This document shows positions 11,367 to 19,491 of a DNA stretch of 19,491 bases, piece by piece; the stretch's first letter is position 1, and every line of letters begins with the position of its first letter. The stretch is taken from NCBI RefSeq assembly GCF_000003605.2, contig NW_003140201.1, positions 1 through 19,491 on the forward strand, written 5' to 3'. Under the pieces are notes generated by a model. The model was not told where the DNA came from. It did no database searches and saw only the letters and a program-made list of their open reading frames with translations. The position numbers were made by a program, and so were the translations under genes. The stretch is from Saccoglossus kowalevskii. Lineage: Eukaryota > Hemichordata > Enteropneusta > Harrimaniidae.

Positions 11367-12444
11367 GACGACTTTCCTATCTTTGTGTTTTTAGCATGTG
11401 TTGTTATCGTTGCTAGGGACTCAATTCCCACACGTGCACAGGTGACAACTTTCCTATCTTTGTGTTTTTAGCATGTGTTGTTATCGTTGCTAGGGACTCA
11501 ATTCCCACACGTGCACAGGTGACGACTTTCCTATCTTTGTGTTTTTAGCATGTGTTGTTATCGTTGCTAGGGACTCAATTCCCACACGTGCACAGGTGAC
11601 AACTTTCCTATCTTTGTGTTTTTAGCATGTATTGTTATCTTGCTAGGGACTCAATTCCCACACGTGCACAGGTGACGACTTTCCTATCTTTGTGTTTTTA
11701 GCATGTGTTGTTATCGTTGCTAGGGACTCAATTCCCACACGTGCACAGGTGACAACTTTCCTATCTTTGTGTTTTTAGCATGTATTGTTATCTTGCTAGG
11801 GACTCAATTCCCACACGTGCACAGGTGACGACTTTCCTATCTTAGTGTTTTTAGCATGTGTTATCGTTGCTTGGGACTCAATTCCCACACGTGCACAGGT
11901 GACGACTTTCCTATCTTTGTGGTTTTAGCATGTGTTGTTATCGTTGCTAGGGACTCAATTCCCACACGTGCACAGGTGTCGACTTTTCTATCTTTGTGTT
12001 TTTAGCATGTGTTGTTATCGTTGCTAGGGACTCAATTCCCGCACGTGCACAGGTGACGACTTTCCTATCTTTGTGTTTTTAGCATGTGTTGTTATCGTTG
12101 CTAGGGACTCAATTCCCACACGTGCACAGGTGACGACTTTCCTATCTTTGTGTTTTTAGCATGTGTTGTTATCGTTGCTAGGGACTCAATTCCCACACGT
12201 GCACAGGTGACGACTTTCCTATCTTTGTGTTTTTAGCATGTGTTGTTATCGTTGCTAGGGACTCAATTCCCACACGTGCACCGGTGACAACTTTCCTATC
12301 TTTGTGTTTTTAGCATGTGTTGTTATCGTTGCTAGGGACTCAATTCCCACACGTGCACAGGTGACGACTTTCCTATCTTTGTGTTTTTAGCATGTGTTGT
12401 TATCGTTGCTAGGGACTCAATTCCCACACGTGCACAGGTGACGA

Positions 12445-12516
12445 CTTTCCTATCTTTGTGTTTTTAGCATGTGTTGTTATCGTTGCTAGGGACTCAATTC
12501 CCACACGTGCACAGGT
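12445..12516 (+). other. Splice-site-like layout in the unit: 3' site, 47-nt block, 5' site
   Basis: Given for one unit. A pyrimidine-rich run (12445-12465) ends in AG at 12466-12467, like a 3' splice site. The next 47 nt (12468-12514) end in CAG, followed by GTGACG, a fair 5' splice site match. The 30 nt from this GT to the next unit's AG are too short for a normal spliceosomal intron, but sites in different units lie n x 77 + 30 nt apart. No clear branch-point word was identified. This is resemblance only; no transcript is known. Confidence 0.3.
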
Positions 12517-12527
12517 GACGACTTTCC
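12451..12527 (+). repeat. Representative consensus unit of the 77-bp satellite
   Basis: A clean copy chosen as reference. Order of parts: pyrimidine-rich start ending in TTTTTAG (to 12467); CATGTG at 12468-12473; TGTTGTTATCGTTGCTA; the GGGACTCAATTCCC dyad; CACGTG at 12504-12509 overlapping GTGCAC at 12507-12512; CAGGTG at 12512-12517; then ACGACTTTCC. It contains three CpG sites (ATCGTT, CACGTG, GACGAC). Stop triplets occur on both strands, and the length leaves a remainder of 2 when divided by 3, so every frame is closed within a few units. No polymerase III boxes or tRNA-like fold were recognised. Confidence 0.95.
12504..12517. promoter_or_regulatory. E-box pair CACGTG + CAGGTG in the unit (repeated in nearly every copy)
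   Basis: Given for one unit; the same sites recur about every 77 bp. CACGTG is the palindromic E-box bound by Myc/Max, USF and CLOCK-type bHLH proteins. Its ACGTG is also the core of hypoxia-response elements, and a CACAG follows at once, resembling the ancillary CACAG of some such elements though at shorter spacing. CAGGTG is the E-box type favoured by Snail/ZEB and E-proteins. These are matches to short consensus words only; binding is not shown, and such words come free with a repeated sequence. Confidence 0.3.
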
Positions 12528-14020
12528 TATCTTTGTGTTTTTAGCATGTGTTGTTATCGTTGCTAGGGACTCAATTCCCACACGTGCACAGGTGACGACT
12601 TTCCTATCTTTGTGTTTTTAGCATGTGTTGTTATCGTTGCTAGGGACTCAATTCCCACACGTGCACAGGTGACGACTTTCCTATCTTTGTGTTTTTAGCA
12701 TGTGTTGTTATCGTTGCTAGGGACTCAATTTCCACACGTGCACAGGTGACGACTTTCCTATCTTTGTGTTTTTAGCATGTGTTGTTATCGTTGCTAGGGA
12801 CTCAATTCCCACACGTGCACAGGTGACGACTTTCCTATCTTTGTGTTTTTAGCATGTGTTGTTATCGTTGCTAGGGACTCAATTACCACACGTGCACAGG
12901 TGACGACTTTCCTATCTTTGTGTTTTTAGCATGTGTTGTTATCGTTGCTAGGGACTCAATTCCCACACGTGCACAGGTGACGACTTTCCTATCTTTGTGT
13001 TTTTAGCATGTGTTGTTATCGTTGCTAGGGACTGAATTCCCACACGTGCACAGGTGACGACTTTCCTATCTTTGTGTTTTTAGCATGTGTTGTTATCGTT
13101 GCTAGGGACTCAATTCCCACACGTGCACAGGTGACAACTTTCCTATCTTTGTGTTTTTAGCATGTATTGTTATCTTGCTAGGGACTCAATTCCCACACGT
13201 GCACAGGTGCTGACTTTCCTATCTTTGTGTTTTTAGCATGTGTTGTTATCGTTGCTAGGGACTCAATTCCCACACGTGCACAGGTGACAACTTTCCTATC
13301 TTTGTGTTTTTAGCATGTATTGTTATCTTGCTAGGGACTCAATTCCCACACGTGCACAGGTGACGACTTTCCTATCTTTGTGTTTTTAGCATGTGTTGTT
13401 ATCGTTGCTAGGGACTCAATTCCCACACGTGCACAGGTGACGACTTTCCTATCTTTGTGTTTTTAGCATGTGTTGTTATCGTTGCTAGGGACTCAATTCC
13501 CACACGTGCACAGGTGACAACTTTCCTATCTTTGTGTTTTTAGCATGTATTGTTATCTTGCTAGGGACTCAATTCCCACACGTGCACAGGTGACGACTTT
13601 CCTATCTTTGTGTTTTTAGCATGTGTTGTTATCGTTGCTAGGGACTCAATTCCCACACGTGCACAGGTGACGACTTTCCTATCTTTGTGTTTTTAGCATG
13701 TATTGTTATCTTGCTAGGGACTCAATTCCCACACGTGCACAGGTGACGACTTTCCTATCTTTGTGTTTTTAGCATGTGTTGTTATCGTTGCTTGGGACTC
13801 AATTCCCACACGTGCACAGGTGACGAATTTTCTATCTTTGTGTTTTTAGCATGTGTTGTTATCGTTGCTTGGGACTCAATTCCCACACGTGCACAGGTGA
13901 CGACTTTCCTATCTTTGTGTTTTTAGCATGTGTTGTTATCGTTGCTAGGGACTCAATTACCACACGTGCACAGGTGACGACTTTCCTATCTTTGTGTTTT
14001 TAGCATGTGTTGTTATCGTT

Positions 14021-14325
14021 GCTACATGTAGGGACTCAATTCACACGTGCACAGGTGACGATTTTCCTATCTTTGTGTTTTTAGCATGTGTTGTTATCGT
14101 TGCTAGGGACTCAATTCCCACACGTGGACAGGTGACGACTTTCCTATCTTTGTGTTTTTAGCATGTGTTGTTATCGTTGCTAGGGACTCAATTCCCACAC
14201 GTGGACAGGTGACGACTTTCCTATCTTTGTGTTTTTAGCATGTGTTGTTATCGTTGCTACATGTAGGGACTCAATTCACACGTGCACAGGTGACGATTTT
14301 CCTATCTTTGTGTTAAAAGCATGTG
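14021..14325 (+). repeat. Duplicated 3-unit block with CATGTA insertion and CCCACAC shortening
   Basis: Two units 235 bp apart (GCTA at 14021 and 14256) share a 6-base insertion CATGTA and a 2-base loss (AATTCACACG for AATTCCCACACG), both followed by GACGATTTT. 235 is 3 x 77 plus 4, as the indels require. The second copy also carries the TTAAAAG change at 14313. Confidence 0.8.
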
Positions 14326-14800
14326 TTGTTATCGTTGCTAGGGACTCAATTCCCACACGTGCACAGGTGACGACTTTCCTATCTTTGTGTTTTTAGCATG
14401 TGTTGTTATCGTTGCTAGGGACTCAATTCCCACACGTGGACAGGTGACGACTTTCCTATCTTTGTGTTTTTAGCATGTGTTGTTATCGTTGCTAGGGACT
14501 GAATTCCCACACGTGCACAGGTGACGACTTTCCTATCTTTGTGTTTTTAGCATGTGTTATCGTTGCTTACGACTCAATTCCCACACGTGCACAGGTGACG
14601 ACTTTCCTATCTTTGTGTTTTTAGCATGTGATTGTTATCGTTGCTAGGGACTCAATTCCCACACGTGCACATGTGACGACTTTCCTATCTTTGTGTTTTT
14701 AGCATGTGTTGTTATCGTTACTAGGGACTCAATTCCCACACGTGCACAGGTGACGACTTTCCTATCTTTGTGTTTTTAGCATGTGTTGTTGTCGTTGCTA

Positions 14801-14838
14801 GGGACTCAATTCCCACACGTGTGTTGTTATCGTTGCTA
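14801..14838 (+). repeat. Second 38-bp truncated unit
   Basis: The same junction as near 4226 (CACGTG joined to TGTTGTTAT) is at 14821/14822. Both are preceded by a unit with GTTGTCGTTGCT, so they probably descend from one deletion, although the downstream units differ. Confidence 0.88.
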
Positions 14839-16227
14839 GGGACTCAATTCCCGCACGTGCGCAGGTGACGACTTTCCTATCTTTGTGTTTTTAGCATGTG
14901 TTGTTATCGTTGCTAGGGACTCAATTCCCACACGTGTACAGGTGACGACTTTCCTATCTTTGTGTTTTTAGCATGTGTTGTTATCGTTGCTAGGGACTCA
15001 ATTCCCACACGTGCACAGGTGACGACTTTCCTATCTTTGTGTTTTTAGCATGTGTTGTTATCGTTGCTTGGGACTCAATTCCCACACGTGCACAGGTGAC
15101 GACTTTCCTATCTTTGTGTTTTTAGCATGTGTTGTTATCGTTCCTAGGGACTCAATTCCCACACGTGCACAGGTGATGACTTTCCTATCTTTGTGTTTTT
15201 AGCATGTGTTGTTATCGTTGCTAGGGACTCAATTCCCACACGTGCACAGGTGACGACTTTCCTATCTTTGTGTTTTTAGCATGTGTTGTTATCGTTGCTA
15301 GGGACTCAATTCCCACACGTGCACATGTGACGACTTTCTTATCTTTGTGTTTTTAGCATGTGTTGTTATCGTTGCTAGGGACTCAATTCCCACACGTGCA
15401 CAGGTGACGACTTTCCTATCTTTGTGTTTTTAGCATGTGTTGTTATCGTTGCTACATGTGTAGGGACTCAATTCCCACACGTGCACAGGTGACGACTTTC
15501 CTATCTGTGTTTTTAGCATGTGTTGTTATCGTTGCTAGGGACTCAATTCCCACACGTGCACAGGTGACGACTTTCCTATCTTTGTGTTTGTAGCATGTGT
15601 TGTTGTCGTTGCTAGGGACTCAATTCCCACACGTGCACAGGTGACGACTTTTCTATCTTTGTGTTTTTAGCATGTGTTGTTATCGTTGCTAGGGACTCAA
15701 TTCCCACACGTGCACAGGTGACGACTTTCCTATCTTTGTGTTTTTAGCATGTGTTGTTATCGTTGCTAGGGACTCAATTCCCACACGTGCACAGGTGACG
15801 ACTTTCCTATCTTTGTGTTTTTAGCATGTGTTGTTATCGTTGCTAGGGACTCAATTCCCACACGTGCACAGGTGACGACTTTCCTATCTTTGTGTTTTTA
15901 GCATGTGTTGTTATCGTTGCTAGGGACTCAATTCCCACACGTGCACAGGTGACGATTTTCCTATCTTTGTGTTTTTAGCATGTGTTGTTATCGTTGCTAG
16001 GGACTCAATTCCCACACGTGCACAGGTGACGACTTTCCTATCTTTGTGTTTTTAGCATGTGTTGTTATCGTTGCTAGGGACTCAATTCCCACACGTGCAC
16101 AGGTGACGACTTTCCTATCTTTGTGTTTTTAGCATGTGTTGTTATCGTTGCTAGGGACTCAATTCCCACACGTGCACAGGTGACGACTTTCCTATCTTTG
16201 TGTTTTTAGCATGTGTTGTTATCGTTG

Positions 16228-18059
16228 CTTGGGACTCAATTCCCACACGTGCACATGTGACGACTTTCCTATCTTTGTGTTTTTAGCATGTGTTGTTATC
16301 GTTGCTAGGGACTCAATTCCCACACGTGCACAGGTGACGACTTTCTTATCTTTGTGTTTTTAGCATGTGTTGTTATCGTTGCTAGGGACTCAATTCCCAC
16401 ACGTGCACAGGTGACGACTTTCCTATCTTTGTGTTTTTAGCATGTGTTGTTGTCGTTGCTAGGGACTCAATTCCCACACGTGCACAGGTGACGACTTTCC
16501 TATCTTTGTGTTTTTAGCATGTGTTGTTATCGTTGCTAGGGACTCAATTCCCACACGTGCACAGGTGACGACATTCCTATCTTTGTGTTTGTAGCATGTG
16601 TTGTTGTCGTTGCTAGGGACTCAATTCCCACACATGCACAGGTGACGACTTTCCTATCTGTGTTTTTAGCATGTGTTGTTATCGTTGCTAGGGACTCAAT
16701 TCCCACACGTGCACAGGTGACGACTTTCCTATCTTTGTGTTTGTAGCATGTGTTGTTGTCGTTGCTAGGGACTCAATTCCCACACGTGCACAGGTGACGA
16801 CTTTCCTGTCTTTGTGTTTTTAGCATGTGTTGTTATCGTTGCTAGGGACTCAATTCCCACACGTGCACAGGTGACGACTTTTCTATCTTTGTGTTTTTAG
16901 CATGTGTTGTTATCGTTGCTAGGGACTCAATTCCCACACGTGCACAGGTGACGACTTTCCTATCTGTGTTTTTAGCATGTTTTGTTATCGTTGCTAGGGA
17001 CTCAATTCCCACACGTGCACAGGTGACGACTTTCCTATCTTTGTGTTTTTAGCATGTGTTGTTATCGTTGCTAGGGACTCAATTCCCACACGTGCGCAGG
17101 TGACGACTTTCCTATCTTTGTGTTTTTAGCATGTGTTGTTATCGTTGCTAGGGACTCAAATCCCACACGTGCACAGGTGACGACTTTCCTGTCTTTGTGT
17201 TTTTAGCATGTGTTGTTATCGTTGCTTGGGACTCAATTCCCACACTTGCACAGGTGACGACTTTCCTATCTTTGTGTTTTTAGCATGTGTTGTTATCGTT
17301 GCTAGGGACTCAATTCCCACACGTGCACAGGTGACGACTTTCCTATCTTTGTGTTTTTAGCATGTGTTGTTATCGTTGCTTGGGACTCAATTCCCACACG
17401 TGCACATGTGACGACTTTCCTATCTTTGTGTTTTTAGCATGTGTTGTTATCGTTGCTAGGGACTCAATTCCCACACGTGCACAGGTGACGACTTTCCTAT
17501 CTTTGTGTTTTTAGCATGTGTTGTTGTCGTTGCTAGGGACTCAATTCCCACACGTGCACAGGTGACGACTTTCCTATCTTTGTGTTTTTAGCATGTGTTG
17601 TTATCGTTGCTAGGGACTCAATTCCCACACGTGCACAGGTGACGACTTTCCTATCTTTGTGTTTTTAGCATGTGTTGTTATCGTTGCTTGGGACTCAATT
17701 CCCACACGTGCACATGTGACGACTTTCCTATCTTTGTGTTTTTAGCATGTGTTGTTATCGTTGCTAGGGACTCAATTCCCACACGTGCACAGGTGACGAC
17801 TTTCTTATCTTTGTGTTTTTAGCATGTGTTGTTATCGTTGCTAGGGACTCAATTCCCACACGTGCACAGGTGACGACTTTCCTATCTTTGTGTTTTTAGC
17901 ATGTGTTGTTGTCGTTGCTAGGGACTCAATTCCCACACGTGCACAGGTGACGACTTTCCTATCTTTGTGTTTTTAGCATGTGTTGTTATCGTTGCTAGGG
18001 ACTCAATTCCCACACGTGCACAGGTGACGACATTCCTATCTTTGTGTTTGTAGCATGTG
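16228..18059 (+). repeat. 19-unit duplication (offset 1459 bp)
   Basis: Six linked marks recur exactly 1459 bp apart: CTTGGG (16228, 17687), CACATGTG (16252, 17711), CTTTCTTATC (16341, 17800), GTTGTCG (near 16452, 17911), ACATTCC (16571, 18030) and TTTGTAGC (about 16590, 18049). The offset is 19 x 77 minus 4; the two 75-bp units near 16658 and 16965 account for the four bases. Confidence 0.9.
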
Positions 18060-18690
18060 TTGTTGTCGTTGCTAGGGACTCAATTCCCACACGTGCACAG
18101 GTGACGACTTTCCTATCTTTGTGTTTTTAGCATGTGTTGTTATCGTTGCTAGGGACTCAATTCCCACACGTGCACAGGTGACGACTTTCCTATCTTTGTG
18201 TTTTTAGCATGTGTTGTTATCGTTGCTAGGGACTCAATTCCCACACGTGCACAGGTGACGACTTTCCTATCTTTGTGTTTTTAGCATGTGTTGTTATCGT
18301 TGCTAGGGACTCAATTCCCACACGTGCACAGGTGACGACTTTCCTATCTTTGTGTTTTTAGCATGTGTTGTTGTCGTTGCTAGGGACTCAATTCCCACAC
18401 GTGCACAGGTGACGACTTTCCTATCTTTGTGTTTTTAGCATGTGTTGTTATCGTTGCTAGGGACTCAATTCCCACACGTGCACAGGTGACGACATTCCTA
18501 TCTTTGTGTTTGTAGCATGTGTTGTTGTCGTTGCTAGGGACTCAATTCCCACACATGCACAGGTGACGACTTTCCTATCTGTGTTTTTAGCATGTGTTGT
18601 TATCGTTGCTAGGGACTCAATTCCCACACGTGCACAGGTGACGACTTTCCTATCTTTGTGTTTGTAAACATGTGTTGTTGTCGTTGCTAG
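16571..18690 (+). repeat. 25-unit duplication (offset 1921 bp) overlapping the 19-unit one
   Basis: ACATTCC (16571, 18492), CACATGC (16631, 18552), the following 75-bp ATCTGTG unit, and TTTGTA (16740, 18661) recur 1921 bp apart, which is 25 x 77 minus 4. The CACATGC mark is absent from the 19-unit copy at 18030-18100, so this is a separate event sharing part of the same source block. The last mark has changed further, to TTTGTAAACATG. Confidence 0.85.
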
Positions 18691-19491
18691 GGACTCAATT
18701 CCCACACGTGCACAGGTGACGACTTTCCTATCTTTGTGTTTTAGCATGTGTTGTTATCGTTGCTAGGGACTCAATTCCCACACGTGCAAAGGTGACGACT
18801 TTCCTATCTTTGTGTTTTTAGCATGTGTTGTTATCGTTGCTAGGGACTCAATTCCCACACGTGCACAGGTGACGACTTTCCTATCTTTGTGTTTTTAGCA
18901 TGTGTTGTTATCGTTGCTAGGGACTCAATTCCCACACGTGCACAGGTGACGACTTTCCTATCTTTGTGTTTTTAGCATGTGTTGTTATCGTTGCTAGGGA
19001 CTCAATTCCCACACGTGCACAGGTGACGACTTTCCTATCTTTGTGTTTTTAGCATGTGTTGTTATCGTTGCTAGGGACTCAATTCCCACACGTGCACAGG
19101 TGACGACTTTTCTATCTTTGTGTTTTTAGCATGTGTTGTTATCGTTGCTAGGGACTCAATTCCCACACGTGCACAGGTGACGACTTTCCTATCTTTGTGT
19201 TTTTAGCATGTGTTGTTATCGTTGCTCGGGACTCAATTCCCACACGTGCACAGGTGACGACTTTCCTATCTTTGTGTTTTTAGCATGTGTTGTTATCGTT
19301 GCTTGGGACTCAATTCCCACACGTGCACATGTGACGACTTTCCTATCTTTGTGTTTTTAGCATGTGTTGTTATCGTTGCTAGGGACTCATTTCCCACACG
19401 TGCACAGGTGACGACTTTCCTATCTTTGTGTTTTTAGCATGTGGGTGTTATCGTTGCTTGGGACTCAATTCCCACACGTGCACATGTGACG

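Larger units (their letters stand above)
7281..13200 (+). repeat. Large duplicated block of about 55-57 units (about 4.3 kb)
   Basis: The series of marks in 7281-8900 recurs in 11598-13200 in the same order: GACAAC cassette pair (7281/7434 and 11598/11751), CTTGGG (7556 and 11870), GTCGACTTTTC (7741 and 11978), CCCGCAC (7801 and 12038), CAATTTCC (8335 and 12726), AATTACC (about 8490 and 12881), CTGAATTCCC (8641 and 13032), GACAAC (8819 and 13133). Offsets step between 4237 and 4391 by whole units, so the copies have since gained or lost one or two units each. The 4317-bp offset is 56 x 77 plus 5, matching five 76-bp units and ten inserted bases between the copies. A looser relative of the block begins near 2536. 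Confidence 0.85.
2536..13592 (+). repeat. Recurrent two-unit cassette with 76-bp variant (153-bp spacing)
   Basis: A linked variant set (GACAAC, then CATGTATTG, then ATCTTGCT lacking one base) occurs as pairs exactly 153 bp (76 + 77) apart at 2536/2689, 3612/3765, 7281/7434, 11598/11751 and 13133/13286, and singly at about 8819, 10753, 11060 and 13516. The set is absent from the right-hand third of the array. It behaves as a mobile mark spread by block duplication. Confidence 0.85.
618..19491 (+). repeat. Giant tandem array of a 77-bp satellite unit (about 245 copies)
   Basis: One unit is repeated head to tail, always in the same orientation, for at least 18.87 kb and past the right edge. 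The spacing between identical landmarks is 77 bp in most copies, for example 12374 to 12451. Variants of 75 bp (ATCTGTG for ATCTTTGTG), 76 bp (ATCTTGCT for ATCGTTGCT), 78 bp, about 85 bp (8-bp insert) and 38 bp (internal deletion) occur. Most copies differ from the consensus at only zero to three positions, which implies recent amplification or ongoing homogenisation. There are no interspersed elements, genes or CRISPR-like unique spacers: the whole unit repeats, not just part of it. Unit size and length make it a satellite or large minisatellite. Because copies are so similar, assembled copy number and order may not be exact. Confidence 0.99.

Noticed and set aside
12481-12494. NF-kappaB site in GGGACTCAATTCCC
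   Set aside because: The half-sites are spaced too far apart (14 bases instead of about 10) for the standard consensus.
12451-12527. tRNA, 5S or other small RNA gene in the unit (77 bp is near tRNA length)
   Set aside because: No A/B box, no cloverleaf arms and no acceptor-stem pairing could be seen; the length match is coincidence.
18457-18747. Minus-strand open frame of 96 codons
   Set aside because: Entirely inside the array, kept open by indels such as the 75-bp unit near 18578 and the short TTTTAG unit near 18740. No independent gene signal.
618-19491. CRISPR-like array
   Set aside because: The spacing would fit a repeat-spacer unit, but there are no unique spacers: all 77 bp repeat, and the flank is a eukaryotic LINE.
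618-19491. Telomeric or known centromeric satellite
   Set aside because: No TTAGGG-type runs, and the unit matches no centromere repeat that I recognise. Location on the chromosome cannot be told from this window.

Overview
This window holds no intact protein-coding gene. It is eukaryotic and almost certainly animal repeat DNA: a short stretch of nested, broken mobile elements (1 to about 617), followed by one tandem array of a 77-bp unit that fills the rest (about 618 to 19491) and runs off the right edge. The animal call rests on the non-LTR (LINE-type) reverse transcriptase remnant and on the satellite organisation. A marine invertebrate is my guess from the style of these elements, and I cannot name the species.

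Left flank. On the minus strand, two pieces of one reverse transcriptase can be read. The piece with catalytic motif A (FIDLKKCFD) lies at 477-617. The piece with the GVRQGCPLSP block and the YADD motif lies at 1-302. Between them (303-476) sits a 174-bp insert with imperfect CAGGG...CCCTG terminal inverted repeats, which looks like a small non-autonomous DNA transposon that landed in the older LINE copy. The reverse transcriptase also has at least two frame breaks. Just upstream of motif A the LINE homology is cut off by the tandem array.

Array. At least 18.87 kb, or about 245 head-to-tail copies of a 77-bp unit, with most copies differing from the consensus at only a few positions. One clean unit is 12451-12527. 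Each unit contains, in order, a pyrimidine-rich tract ending in TTTTTAG, a CATGTG, a GGGACTCAATTCCC dyad, a CACGTG/GTGCAC palindrome pair, and CAGGTG followed by ACG. The unit is not a multiple of 3, so open reading frames cannot pass through normal copies; the few longer ones arise where indels happen to keep phase.

History written in the array. Rare variants occur in the same order at fixed offsets, revealing nested duplications of 3, 4, 15, 19, 25 and about 56 units. Several offsets (231, 307, 1165, 1459, 1921 and 4317 bp) equal whole numbers of units plus or minus the small indels visible between the copies. This fits repeated unequal exchange or block duplication. Many substitutions hit the unit's three CpG sites and look like methyl-CpG decay.

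Most worth checking are the splice-acceptor/donor-like layout of every unit, the density of E-box and hypoxia-element-like sites, and the multi-level higher-order structure. None of these is proof of function; the conservative reading is a large non-coding satellite.
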